Below are positions 1 to 8,930 of a DNA stretch of 64,000 bases, in pieces. Both the position numbers and the translations under genes were made by a program. The notes under the pieces are model-generated. The model was not told where the DNA came from and did not search any database. It was given only the letters and a program-made list of their open reading frames with translations. The stretch is from Agarilytica sp033852165. Lineage in GTDB: Bacteria > Pseudomonadota > Gammaproteobacteria > Pseudomonadales > Cellvibrionaceae. The DNA lies in NCBI GenBank assembly GCA_033852165.1, contig JAWSUZ010000023.1:62001-126000 (forward strand), written 5' to 3'. The stretch's first letter is position 1. Every line of letters starts with the position of its first letter.

Positions 1-3000
1 TCTTCTGGCGCCCAAGAATTACAAGCCGTTCTGAATATACGCTCAGGATGCGGCATAAGAATCGTCGCACGACCATCCAAAGAACTGAGGCTGGTGATAC
101 CGTTAGGAGAACCATTAGGATTAGCCGGGTACTCGCTGGCAACATTCAAATTATTGTCTATAAATCGCATTGCAACCGTACCGTTTTCTTCAGCCATCGC
201 GAGCGATGCTTGGTCAGAAAATTCTGCTCGACCTTCTCCATGCGAAACTACGATTGGCATATGCGAACCTGCCATACCTTTAAATAAGATAGACGGCGAC
301 TCTTCGATTTTTACCATACCAAAACGTGCTTCAAACTGTTCCGAAACATTTCGGACAAAATGCGGCCAGTGTGCGGCACCAGGAATTAACGCCTTTAAAT
401 TCGACATCATTTGGCAGCCATTACAAACACCTAAACTGAAGGTGTCGCGACGATGGAAAAAGTTTTCGAATTCGTCTCGCACTCGCGTATTAAATAATAT
501 CGATTTCGCCCAACCTTCACCCGCTCCAAGAACATCGCCGTAAGAAAATCCACCGCAAGCCACTAGGCCTTTAAATTCATCGAGGTTAAGTCGGCCAGCC
601 AGCACATCACTCATATGCACATCTATAGCAGCAAAACCCGCACGGTCAAACGCCGCTGCCATTTCAACATGGCTGTTAACGCCCTGCTCTCGCAATATCG
701 CCACCTTTGGACGAACACCCGACGCAATTAACGGCGCACACGGAACTTCATTGGCATCGTAAGAGAGTTTTACACTCAGGCCTGGGTTCGTTTTCGCCAG
801 CCCGTCAAATTCTTGCTGAGCACACTCAGGATTATCACGGCGTTTTTGAATGTGGTAGCTGTTTAAGCTCCATAACTGATGCAATGAAGTCCGATCAGAT
901 TCGTATACCGTGTGCTCGCCATTGCGCACAATAATAAGATCTTGCGGCCAAGCACGACCAATACTTTTAAGCGCATTAGCCAAACCAAAGGAAGCAAAAA
1001 TATCGCGAACGCGATCAAAGTGTTCAGCCCCGACCTGCACCACTGCGCCCAGCTCTTCATTAAATAATGACGCATGGTTATCGTTGCCCAAAGCCGCAAT
1101 ATCAATTTCAACACCACAATGCCCGGCGAATGCCATTTCAATTAGGGTCGTGATTAAACCACCGTCAGAGCGATCGTGATAAGCAAGCAGTAAATCTTCC
1201 TCTAAGCACAACTGCATTGCGCTAAAGAAGCCTTTTAAGAGTTCAGCCGATTCAACATTCGGCGCATCGTTACCAAGCGCATTATATGTTTGCGCAAAGA
1301 TAGAGCCGCCCATTCGAGCCTTACCTTCCGCAAGATCGATAAAGAACAAGCCCGCAGCACGATCCGGTTGCAATTGAGGTGTAACGGTTTTGTTAACATT
1401 GAGAACAGGGGAAAATGCCGTAATCACTACGGACATTGGAGACGTGACTGACTTAGCTTTACCGTCTTCTTCCCATGCTGTTCGCATCGACATAGAATCT
1501 TTGCCAACCGGAATGGTAATCCCTAGAGCCGGACATAAATCCATGCCAATCGCTTCAACGGTACGATAGAGTTTTTCATCTTCACCAGGGTGACCTGCTG
1601 CACACATCCAGTTTGCAGAAAGTTTTATATCTTTTATATCGCCAATGCGGGCAGCCGCTATATTGGTAATCGCTTCACCGATGGCCATACGACCAGAGGC
1701 CGGAGCATCTAATAAAGCCAGCGGTGTGCGCTCCCCCATACTCATGGCTTCGCCAGCCAAGCTGTCATAAGAAACAGTCGTCACCGCACAATCGGCTACG
1801 GGCACTTGCCATGGACCGACCAATTGATCACGTGCTACCTGCCCCGTTACCGAGCGATCGCCAATGGAGATCAAAAACATTTTACTCGCAACCGAAGGGT
1901 GTTGAATCACACGCTCTAGCGCTTCATTAATGGGGTGATCTTGATAGGCAAACGCGGACGTTTTGTATTCACGCGTTTCCGCTTCACGATGCATTTTCGG
2001 AGCTTTGCCGAATAAAATATTCATCGGCAAATCGATGGGTTTATTATCGAAGTGCTTATCGTTCAAGACGATTTTATCTTCACTTGTCGCTTCACCGACA
2101 ACGGCATAAGGGCAACGTTCACGCTGGCAGATACTTTCAAACACCGCTAGATCTGACGGCGTAATCGCCATCACATAACGCTCTTGCGATTCATTACACC
2201 AAATTTCTAAGGGTGACATTCCCGGTTCGTCATTCGGAACGTCTCGCAATTCAAAACTTGCGCCACAACCGCCGTCTTTTGCCAGTTCAGGAAAAGCGTT
2301 GGATAAGCCACCTGCGCCCACATCGTGAATAAAGGCTATCGGGTTACTCTCCCCCAGCTGCCAGCAGGCATCAATGACTTCTTGGCAACGCCGTTCAATT
2401 TCTGGGTTTTGACGCTGTACGGATGCGAAATCCAAGTCTTCAGTTGAGCTACCCGATGTCATCGAAGAGGCCGCACTACCACCCAAGCCAATTAACATGG
2501 CTGGGCCACCTAGTACGACTAACTTCGTTCCAGGCGAAAAGGTTTCTTGAGCGATATGTTCTTCACGGATATTACCGTAGCCACCAGCCAACATAATCGG
2601 CTTATGGTAACCGCGTCGTTCACCGTCGTAGTTTGCTTCAAAGGTTCGGAAGTAACCGCAAATATTAGGACGACCAAATTCATTGTTAAAGGCTGCACCG
2701 CCAATGGGGCCTTCAACCATAATATCCAAGGCCGAAACAATGCGATCGGGCTTGCCGTAATTTTCTTCCCATGGAAGTGGGTAGTCAGGGATTTGCAAAT
2801 TGGACACGGTAAAACCGGTTAATCCAACTTTGGGTTTGGAGCCTTTACCTACCGCGCCTTCATCGCGAATCTCGCCACCAGAGCCTGTACCTGCACCAGG
2901 AAATGGTGCAATCGCTGTTGGGTGGTTGTGCGTCTCCACTTTCATTAACAAGTGAATCGCTTCTTGCGAGTAAATATATTCTTTTGATACGGGATCGGGG

Positions 3001-3803
3001 TAAAAACGGCCAGCCTCGGAACCGACGATAACCGATGCATTATCAGCATAGGCAGACAAGACGTTTTCGCCGCCTTGTTCGTAGGTATTTTTAATCATGC
3101 TAAATAAAGAACGCGGCTGATCTTCACCGTCTAAAGTCCAGCTCGCATTAAATATTTTATGACGGCAATGCTCTGAGTTTGCCTGGGCAAACATCATGAG
3201 CTCAACATCGCTAGGGTTACGCCCTAATCCGCTAAAGGATTCCGTAAGATAATCAATCTCATCATTGGCCAGAGCTAAACCTAAGGTTTGGTTAGCCTCG
3301 GTTAAGGCTTTAGAACCTTGCCCCAGTACATCTACCGTTGTTACAACACCAGGATCTGCACGTTGAAACAAAATTTCAGCCTTTTCGACATGATCAAAGA
3401 CTGTCTCGACCATACGGTCGTAGATAAAGGGAATCACGCGTTCGATATCTTCATTAGTCTTGACCGAGTAGATCACGCCTCGCTCTATTCTTCGCACCTT
3501 TGTTAGACCAGCGCTATGAGCTATATCAGTCGCTTTTGAGGACCAAGGAGAAATGGTTCCTGGTCGTGGCGTGACAAAAAGGTCTATCGCACCGTCAATG
3601 CTTTCAACCTCGCCTTTCGGGCCATAAGTCAGCAAGGCTTTTAGCACCTCAAGCTCTTTGGCGTCCAGATCGTCGATAGTGTCGACAAAATGTACATACG
3701 ACGAATTCAATTCGATATTTTCGATATCGGAAGATTTTATAAGGGTGAGAAGTTTGTTTCGACGGAATTCAGAAAGTGCCGGAGCGCCACGCAATGTAAG
3801 CAT
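1..3803 (-). CDS. purL: Phosphoribosylformylglycinamidine synthase, C-terminus cut by window edge
   Basis: Large single-chain FGAM synthase: converts FGAR to FGAM with ATP and glutamine in de novo purine synthesis, in the cytoplasm. The frame runs open through the left edge; about 1267 codons are present, so only the last few dozen residues should be missing compared with the roughly 1300-residue gammaproteobacterial enzyme. It starts MLTLRGAPALSEFR, which is typical for the family. Visible landmarks are the ATP/substrate core ETHNHPTAI followed by a Gly-rich loop, HDVGAGGLSNA, a second AIRS-like half with DRSDGG, and a C-terminal glutamine amidotransferase with nucleophile Cys in GVCNGCQM and a PHPER motif. 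A GAGG sequence lies about 14 nt before the ATG. The gene is divergent from mltF. Identity is certain; the C-terminus cannot be judged. Confidence 0.97.
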   Translation of the reverse strand, partial: MLTLRGAPALSEFRRNKLLTLIKSSDIENIELNSSYVHFVDTIDDLDAKELEVLKALLTYGPKGEVESIDGAIDLFVTPRPGTISPWSSKATDIAHSAGLTKVRRIERGVIYSVKTNEDIERVIPFIYDRMVETVFDHVEKAEILFQRADPGVVTTVDVLGQGSKALTEANQTLGLALANDEIDYLTESFSGLGRNPSDVELMMFAQANSEHCRHKIFNASWTLDGEDQPRSLFSMIKNTYEQGGENVLSAYADNASVIVGSEAGRFYPDPVSKEYIYSQEAIHLLMKVETHNHPTAIAPFPGAGTGSGGEIRDEGAVGKGSKPKVGLTGFTVSNLQIPDYPLPWEENYGKPDRIVSALDIMVEGPIGGAAFNNEFGRPNICGYFRTFEANYDGERRGYHKPIMLAGGYGNIREEHIAQETFSPGTKLVVLGGPAMLIGLGGSAASSMTSGSSTEDLDFASVQRQNPEIERRCQEVIDACWQLGESNPIAFIHDVGAGGLSNAFPELAKDGGCGASFELRDVPNDEPGMSPLEIWCNESQERYVMAITPSDLAVFESICQRERCPYAVVGEATSEDKIVLNDKHFDNKPIDLPMNILFGKAPKMHREAETREYKTSAFAYQDHPINEALERVIQHPSVASKMFLISIGDRSVTGQVARDQLVGPWQVPVADCAVTTVSYDSLAGEAMSMGERTPLALLDAPASGRMAIGEAITNIAAARIGDIKDIKLSANWMCAAGHPGEDEKLYRTVEAIGMDLCPALGITIPVGKDSMSMRTAWEEDGKAKSVTSPMSVVITAFSPVLNVNKTVTPQLQPDRAAGLFFIDLAEGKARMGGSIFAQTYNALGNDAPNVESAELLKGFFSAMQLCLEEDLLLAYHDRSDGGLITTLIEMAFAGHCGVEIDIAALGNDNHASLFNEELGAVVQVGAEHFDRVRDIFASFGLANALKSIGRAWPQDLIIVRNGEHTVYESDRTSLHQLWSLNSYHIQKRRDNPECAQQEFDGLAKTNPGLSVKLSYDANEVPCAPLIASGVRPKVAILREQGVNSHVEMAAAFDRAGFAAIDVHMSDVLAGRLNLDEFKGLVACGGFSYGDVLGAGEGWAKSILFNTRVRDEFENFFHRRDTFSLGVCNGCQMMSNLKALIPGAAHWPHFVRNVSEQFEARFGMVKIEESPSILFKGMAGSHMPIVVSHGEGRAEFSDQASLAMAEENGTVAMRFIDNNLNVASEYPANPNGSPNGITSLSSLDGRATILMPHPERIFRTACNSWAPE

Positions 3804-4306
3804 GATGGAGGGGGACCTCGATATTTTGTAAGACTAGAGTGTTCGGGGGTTTAGGGCGGGCATTGTACTGGAAATTAGCCCGACGGTGAAAACTAATCGA
3901 CTTCAATTTTCACAGGTTTTTTCTATCCTGTCAGCCAAAACCATCGCAGGCGAGACAATAGGCACGGTTAATGCATTGTTAATTATGGTGCCAGCTTTGA
4001 ACAAGAACGAATAAAAACTGATCCGTTTCTTTTGCAGACACAAAAAGTTACTGGGCTATTACGCTGTAACATTTTGTATCGGTTTTAGCGAAATATAACG
4101 CCAAAAACCGATTGTTTCGATATCCATGAAGAATCGGTCTATGAAAAGTTCGAGCCAAAACTGTCGCCGAAACACCCATAAAATGTGGCCCAGGTCTCAA
4201 ACAGCCACAAAAAAGAGTGAAAACCACTCTAAACGGTCACAAAGGACACTAGGCGCGCCAGGCAATGGCATGTAAGATCGCCTAAAATTTATTCAAGCGT
4301 GCATTC
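3804..4306. other. 503-nt divergent intergenic region purL/mltF with a strong stem-loop
   Basis: No gene is seen here. Besides the purL promoter it holds a clear imperfect inverted repeat at 4078-4112 (arms starting ATCGGTTTT and ending AAAACCGAT, 8-nt loop). A smaller hairpin near 4215 has AGAGTG and CACTCT arms. A possible mltF -10 element (TAAAAT) lies at about 4277 without a good -35. Neither hairpin has a T-run, so they are not obvious terminators. Confidence 0.5.
3862..3890 (-). promoter_or_regulatory. Probable sigma70 promoter of purL
   Basis: On the minus strand TTCACC is followed after 17 nt by TACAAT, then by a GC-rich stretch (GCCCGCCC) that could act as a stringent-response-sensitive discriminator. 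It lies about 60 nt upstream of the purL start. No PurR-type operator was recognised. The call rests on motif match and position only. Confidence 0.45.
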
Positions 4307-5854
4307 ATGTACGACATATTCACTTATAGAAAGACGAGTTCTGGGAAAACTGTAAAGATGAGTAAGCAAACCGCACTAATGGCCGCTAGGACTGTAGCCC
4401 GATCAATCAAACTTAGCGTCATGCTGGGCTTGATGATTCTTGCTGCCGGTTCCCTTAACAGTAGTCGTATACCCACGGTTTTAGAGTCTATTCAAGCTTC
4501 TGGCGAGATTCACATGGTTTCTCGCAATGGACCCACCACTTATTACGAAGGCCCTCGCGGCACAACCGGCTTTGAATATTCGCTAGCGAAGAAATTTGCA
4601 GATCGCCTAGGCGTTGAGCTGGTTATACACGACCAAGAAGATCTTGGCCTTATGCTAAAAGCTGTAACCAATAACAACGTTCATTTTGCCGCGGCTGGCC
4701 TTACCGTTACACAAAAACGACTACAAAAAGTCAAATTTGCAACACCCTACCTCAATGTTAAACAACAACTTATATACCGCGTAGGAAAAGACAAACCAAA
4801 AACGGTCGAAGATTTATTAGATAAACACATCGTCATTATTGCCAACAGCTCTCACGCAGAGAACCTACGTAAACTGCAACGCCAATTCCCCACCCTTACG
4901 TGGGAAGAGCGTAGCGACGTAGAAATGCTGGATTTATTAGAGCTCGTTCATAACGGAGACGCGGATTTCACTATTGTCGATTCTAACGCTTATGAAATGA
5001 GCGAATCGGTTTACCCTCGTGCACGTGTTGCTTTCAACTTGAAAGAAGAAGAAAAGCTCGCTTGGGCATTTTCACATCAAATAGACGATTCCCTCTTTAA
5101 CGAAGCGCAAAAGTTTTTTAACGATGAGCTAATCGCCAGTACGATCAATGACATCAAAGAAACTTTTTACGGTCACCTTGGCGAGCTGGATTACAGCGGC
5201 GCTTTGCTGTTTTCGCATCGATTAGATGCTCGACTTCCTAAATGGGAAGAGAAGTTACGTGTCGCTGCAGAAGTATATGACCTGGACTGGCAACTACTTG
5301 CAGCTCTCAGCTACCAAGAATCTCACTGGAACCCAAAAGCAAAATCGCCCACTGGCGTTCGCGGTTTTATGATGCTGACTATGGATACGGCTAAAGAGAT
5401 GGGCGTTACCAATCGCCTAAGCGCAGATCAAAGCATTATGGGTGGGTCAAAATATTTTAAACGCATGTACTCACGGATTCCTGAGCGCATCACTGAGAAT
5501 GACCGTACCTGGTTAGCCCTTGCCGCATACAACATTGGTTATGGTCATTTAGAAGATGCTCGAATCCTGACGGAGCATCACGGCGGCAACCCTGACAAGT
5601 GGGTCGACGTAAAAGAAAACTTATTACTGTTGGCAAAACGTAAGTACTACAAATTTACCAAACACGGCTATGCACGTGGCTGGGAAGCTGTCGATTATGT
5701 TCAAAACATTCGTAACTTTTACACGATTATCGCTTGGAACGAAAAAGAAAAGCGTCAATTGCTCAGCGCAAACATTGTTACCCAGCAACAGTTTGCTCAG
5801 TTTAGCCCAGTAATGACCGAGGCAGTGAAATCCATTGCCACTTCCTCAATGTAA
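4307..5854 (+). CDS. mltF: Membrane-bound lytic murein transglycosylase F
   Basis: Cleaves the glycan strands of peptidoglycan with formation of 1,6-anhydromuropeptides, at the outer-membrane face of the periplasm. The N-terminal half is a periplasmic solute-binding (SBP_bac_3) module, roughly residues 55-290. The C-terminal half is a lysozyme-like SLT domain with the catalytic Glu in YQESHWNP and a following SPTGVRGFMMLT. AAYNIGYGHLEDA is also typical. The 515-residue length fits MltF. A second ATG at 4358 (MSKQTALMAAR) gives a shorter, more usual signal sequence and may be the true start; the ribosome-binding site is weak for both. The gene is monocistronic and ends in a strong terminator shared with the convergent tadA end. 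Confidence 0.93.
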   Translation: MYDIFTYRKTSSGKTVKMSKQTALMAARTVARSIKLSVMLGLMILAAGSLNSSRIPTVLESIQASGEIHMVSRNGPTTYYEGPRGTTGFEYSLAKKFADRLGVELVIHDQEDLGLMLKAVTNNNVHFAAAGLTVTQKRLQKVKFATPYLNVKQQLIYRVGKDKPKTVEDLLDKHIVIIANSSHAENLRKLQRQFPTLTWEERSDVEMLDLLELVHNGDADFTIVDSNAYEMSESVYPRARVAFNLKEEEKLAWAFSHQIDDSLFNEAQKFFNDELIASTINDIKETFYGHLGELDYSGALLFSHRLDARLPKWEEKLRVAAEVYDLDWQLLAALSYQESHWNPKAKSPTGVRGFMMLTMDTAKEMGVTNRLSADQSIMGGSKYFKRMYSRIPERITENDRTWLALAAYNIGYGHLEDARILTEHHGGNPDKWVDVKENLLLLAKRKYYKFTKHGYARGWEAVDYVQNIRNFYTIIAWNEKEKRQLLSANIVTQQQFAQFSPVMTEAVKSIATSSM

Positions 5855-5865
5855 GCTCTTTTATT

Positions 5866-5900
5866 CATTAGCGGGTTTTAACGATTAAAACCTACTAATG
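5866..5900. repeat. Imperfect inverted repeat downstream of mltF
   Basis: CATTAG and GGTTTTAA arms pair with TTAAAACC and CTAATG across a 3-nt loop. There is no T-run after it, so it may be a processing or stability hairpin in the mltF 3' end upstream of the real terminator. Confidence 0.5.
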
Positions 5901-5937
5901 CTCTACCGACTCCCATAAGCACTCACTATGCTTATCT

Positions 5938-6423
5938 TTAAGGCTCCTTTGGAGCCTTTTTTTCTTTTCGGCGCTGTTTGAAAAACAGTTTAATCAGTTG
6001 TGAGCAGGGCTCTTCTAACACCCCACCCTGCCACTCAAAACGATGGTTATAAATATCGCTCTGTACAATATGAGAGTGGCTGGCCAGCACACCCGCCTTT
6101 GGCTCTGTCGCACCAAAGACCAGTCGATCAATTCTTGCGTGAATTAACGCACCGACACACATCGTGCAGGGCTCAATAGTGACGAACATACGGGCATTCA
6201 CTAGACGATAATTTTTTACCTGTGCGCAAGCCGCCCGAATGGCCACGAGCTCTGCATGCGCAGAGGCATCGTGTGTGGATATCGGAGAATTCCAGCCCTC
6301 ACCGACGATGTCATCATCACAAACTATCACGGCACCAACGGGTACTTCGCCCGCATCAAAGGCTTTTTGTGCTAAACCCAGCGCGTGCTGCATCCAATAT
6401 TCATCGCTATGCATCACTGACAT
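5938..6423 (-). CDS. tadA: tRNA-specific adenosine deaminase
   Basis: Deaminates the wobble adenosine A34 to inosine in tRNA-Arg(ACG); an essential cytoplasmic zinc enzyme. The cytidine-deaminase fold is visible: DAGEVPVGAVIV, the zinc and proton-shuttle motif HAELVAI, and the second zinc motif EPCTMCVGALIHARI. The start chosen here (MSVMHSDEYWMQHAL) matches the family N-terminus (E. coli TadA has HEYWMRHAL at the same place) and overlaps the end of rlmA. An ATG three codons later is equally possible, and a longer frame to 6468 is unlikely. The gene is translationally coupled in rlmA-tadA. The C-terminus is Lys-rich and encoded in the mltF terminator stem. Confidence 0.95.
   Translation of the reverse strand: MSVMHSDEYWMQHALGLAQKAFDAGEVPVGAVIVCDDDIVGEGWNSPISTHDASAHAELVAIRAACAQVKNYRLVNARMFVTIEPCTMCVGALIHARIDRLVFGATEPKAGVLASHSHIVQSDIYNHRFEWQGGVLEEPCSQLIKLFFKQRRKEKKAPKEP
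5940..5963 (+). terminator. Rho-independent terminator of mltF
   Basis: Stem AAGGCTCC / GGAGCCTT with a TTT loop and a long T-run. The stem also encodes the last codons of the convergent tadA, whose stop codon lies at its left foot, so the sequence serves two functions. Confidence 0.88.
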
Positions 6424-7273
6424 CGCCGCTAGTCTTTTCAAAGGTGTAAACCTGAATAACAAAATCAAAGGTTATTTCAAATGACGGCAAAGAAAACAAA
6501 GCCGTTTTAGCCTCTGAATCGCCTCGCCAATTTAAAGGTGTCATACCGATTAATTGTTTCAGCGCATGATTATCCAGTCTCTGTGTATCGCGGACATGAA
6601 TCCTTTCTTTTAAGTTAGCACCAGTAAGCTCAGAAGGTTCTTCGTGTACTTGAGGCTCTTTGTATAGCGCTTGTTTTAATTCCCAGAAATGTTTTTCCCC
6701 CGGTAAAACGCGGATAAATATTCCTTTATCCTGCAATACGCGTTTTATTTCATTTAGCTCGATGGGTGAAAACACACTTAATATTGAGTCAATTGAGCCC
6801 GACTGAAAAGGCAGATGATAATTGCTGGCCACGGAAAATTTCGCACCCGCCACATAACGAGCCGCTCGCCTGACGGCAAATTTGGAGATATCGCTTCCCC
6901 AAAAAAGTGCTTCGGGAAAGTGCTGTGCTATTGCGTGAAGGTACGAGCCATCACCACAACCAACATCTAACAACCGATCATCCGGTTTGAAACCATTCTT
7001 TTGCATGCAACTGATAATTGCATCGACCAGGAAAGTATAATGCCCGGCGCTTAAAAAATTGCGTCGAGCCTCAACCATTTCGGCCCCATCGCCAGGGTCT
7101 TTACTGCGCTTTTGATTGGCCAGCATGAGATTGACATACCCCTGGCGCGCACGATCATAACTATGCCCATCAGAACACTGATAACCGGCCGAAAACTCCT
7201 CTAGCGCATTGCCGCAGGCTGGACACTGCCAAATACAGACGTTATTTTTACGATCACCACTTACACTACTCAT
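6407..7273 (-). CDS. rlmA: 23S rRNA (guanine-N1)-methyltransferase RlmA
   Basis: Methylates N1 of the guanine at about position 745 in helix 35 of 23S rRNA using S-adenosylmethionine. The N-terminal zinc-finger part (CPACGNAL ... YQCSDGHSYD) is followed by the family signature RQGYVNLM and by KDPGDGAEMVEARRNFL. A Rossmann methyltransferase fold follows, with SAM motif LLDVGCGDGSY at about residue 100 and SPIELNEIKRVL. The 288-residue length is normal. Its ATG overlaps the stop of the DUF1653 gene (ATGA), and its end overlaps tadA, so the three genes form a tight operon. Confidence 0.93.
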   Translation of the reverse strand: MSSVSGDRKNNVCIWQCPACGNALEEFSAGYQCSDGHSYDRARQGYVNLMLANQKRSKDPGDGAEMVEARRNFLSAGHYTFLVDAIISCMQKNGFKPDDRLLDVGCGDGSYLHAIAQHFPEALFWGSDISKFAVRRAARYVAGAKFSVASNYHLPFQSGSIDSILSVFSPIELNEIKRVLQDKGIFIRVLPGEKHFWELKQALYKEPQVHEEPSELTGANLKERIHVRDTQRLDNHALKQLIGMTPLNWRGDSEAKTALFSLPSFEITFDFVIQVYTFEKTSGDVSDA

Positions 7274-7512
7274 TCGAAAGGCGTCGGGCCCTCTGACTTT
7301 TCAGTCAAAGAAAAACGTTGAATCTCTTCACCATTAACAAATACCGTTTCAGCAAACATGCTCAGCGGCCTAACCCACAGGCCTCTTTCGCCATATAGGG
7401 CTCGATAAAGCACTAAAACCTCACGCGTTTCCGAGTGATGCGTTACGCCGTAGATTTGGTAGTCGTTACCTTTGTAGTGCCGGTATTTACCCGGAATAAT
7501 ATCTTCCGTCAT
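7270..7512 (-). CDS. DUF1653 domain protein
   Basis: An 80-residue protein that is almost entirely a DUF1653 domain: GKYRHYKGNDYQIYGVTHHSETREVLV, LYRALYGERGLWVRPLSMF and a trailing FVNGEEIQRF. The family is widespread in bacteria and its biochemical function is unknown. It is the first gene of the DUF1653-rlmA-tadA operon, with a 4-nt stop/start overlap with rlmA. No signal peptide or membrane segment is seen. Confidence 0.85.
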   Translation of the reverse strand: MTEDIIPGKYRHYKGNDYQIYGVTHHSETREVLVLYRALYGERGLWVRPLSMFAETVFVNGEEIQRFSLTEKSEGPTPFE

Positions 7513-7564
7513 GGTTATGTACCCTCTCCAACTTTCTGATTGTTGACTTAAATTTAAGCACTAA

Positions 7565-7729
7565 TTAGTGCCCACACATAAATAGGCGCCTACTGCGAAC
7601 GAATTTAAAACGCCATTTTCACACCACAAGATATAGTTGTTTGGAATAACCAAACGCCTATATCTTGTGGCGTAAACCTGACATTTTAAATTCGCTCTCG
7701 CTACGCCCCTATCTATGGATAGGCACTAA
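7565..7729. repeat. 165-bp palindromic MITE-like element
   Basis: Perfect 8-bp terminal inverted repeats TTAGTGCC / GGCACTAA bound an imperfect palindrome. The outer arms share GCGAA(C/G)-type and AATTTAAAA blocks. The centre is a very strong hairpin at 7624-7670: 13-nt arms CCACAAGATATAG / CTATATCTTGTGG, 6-nt inner arms GTTTGG / CCAAAC and an AATAA loop. No coding capacity is seen. The left arm is repeated in inverted, diverged form at 11120-11179. It sits between DUF1653 and the flavodoxin gene, so it could also be transcribed as an RNA hairpin. Confidence 0.75.
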
Positions 7730-7882
7730 CTACTTTTGGATGATTACTTGAGACAAGTGAAATACCGAAAGACTGCAATTTTATGCCATTGAATACGCGG
7801 GATTATAGTCATTTACCTCATGCATACAAGACACTACTATACGCCTCCCAATTAGATCGTCATCAGGAATTTCACTAACGCC

Positions 7883-8350
7883 ATGGCAAAAATCAATATA
7901 ATTGTAGGCTCCATCATGGGGACTGCTCTCAGCGTCGCTCAAACAGCAAAATCGATACTCGATGAGAACGGACACCAAGCGACCGTACATGAAAGTTTTA
8001 ATGCTGATGATGCCTCGATATTTGACCCCAGCACTATCTTATTGGTATGTACATCGAGCACCGGGATGGGTGATTTACCCCAAAACATTATCCCTTTTTA
8101 CCTGCACTTAACAAATAAATTTCCCGCCATTGCGGGTATGCATTACGGCGTGATCAGCCTGGGCGACTCCTCTTACCCTAACTTTGCGCAAGCCGGAACC
8201 ACCATTGATGAAGCCCTTGCCGATATCGGGGCTGCACGACTGGGTGAGGTCTTGGTGTTGGACGCAACGCAGATTGATGACCACGACAAAGCAGCCGCTG
8301 AAAAGTTAAGCGACTGGATCAAGCTACTGCCACAATCCACTCAAGCCTGA
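7883..8350 (+). CDS. MioC-like short flavodoxin
   Basis: A 155-residue FMN-binding electron carrier of the flavodoxin fold. The phosphate-loop region is GSIMGTALSVAQ, the isoalloxazine-binding loop is CTSSTGMGDLP, and the third loop is SLGDSSYPNFAQAG. This combination is typical of MioC-type and sulfite-reductase-type flavodoxin domains. MioC is implicated in supporting biotin synthase and other radical-SAM electron transfer. It is followed after 13 nt by a second flavodoxin, so the two are probably co-transcribed. The start (MAKINIIVGS) is unambiguous. Assigning it to MioC rather than another short flavodoxin is a family inference. Confidence 0.85.
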   Translation: MAKINIIVGSIMGTALSVAQTAKSILDENGHQATVHESFNADDASIFDPSTILLVCTSSTGMGDLPQNIIPFYLHLTNKFPAIAGMHYGVISLGDSSYPNFAQAGTTIDEALADIGAARLGEVLVLDATQIDDHDKAAAEKLSDWIKLLPQSTQA

Positions 8351-8363
8351 AAGTTCACCGATC

Positions 8364-8897
8364 ATGTCTGAACGAAAACGCATTGGTCTTTTTTACGGTA
8401 GCTCCACTTGCTATACCGAGATGGCTGGCGAGAAAATTCGTGACGCTATTGGTGAGGCGCTCACTGACATCTATAACATCGACACCACTCCGATCGTCGA
8501 ATGCCAATTTTACGATTGCATCATTATGGGCATTCCCACTTGGGACTATGGCGAGCTACAAGAAGACTGGGAAGATATTTGGCCAGAACTTGAAGAGCTG
8601 GAGTTAAAGGGAAAAAAAATAGCCTTGTTTGGACTCGGCGACCAAGTGGGTTACCCCGAGTGGTTTTTAGATGCAATGGGCTATTTACACCATAAATTAC
8701 AGGCGCGTGGCGCCACTATGATCGGCTATTGGCCTAACCAAGGTTACGAATTCGAAGACTCTAAAGCACTGACAGATGATGAGTCTCATTTTCTGGGTCT
8801 TGCGCTAGACGAGGAGAGTGAGTTTGAGAAAACCGCTGATAGGATTGATGCCTGGTGTGCTCAAATACTCAAAGAGTTTGGTTTAACAAACAGTTAA
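8364..8897 (+). CDS. fldB: Long-chain flavodoxin (FldB-type)
   Basis: A 177-residue flavodoxin. The FMN phosphate loop GSSTCYTE is at residues 12-19, followed by GIPTWDYGELQEDWE and ALFGLGDQVGYPEWFLDAMG, then the long-chain insertion with YWPNQGYEFEDSKAL. This matches E. coli FldA/FldB closely; the Cys in the phosphate loop and overall pattern favour FldB. Its role is low-potential electron transfer to enzymes such as radical-SAM proteins. It forms a two-gene unit with the preceding short flavodoxin, and mnmC follows 33 nt downstream, possibly in the same transcript. Confidence 0.88.
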   Translation: MSERKRIGLFYGSSTCYTEMAGEKIRDAIGEALTDIYNIDTTPIVECQFYDCIIMGIPTWDYGELQEDWEDIWPELEELELKGKKIALFGLGDQVGYPEWFLDAMGYLHHKLQARGATMIGYWPNQGYEFEDSKALTDDESHFLGLALDEESEFEKTADRIDAWCAQILKEFGLTNS

Positions 8898-8930
8898 ACG
8901 CTGGTCTAAAAATGAAAGGCTCCCCCCGTA

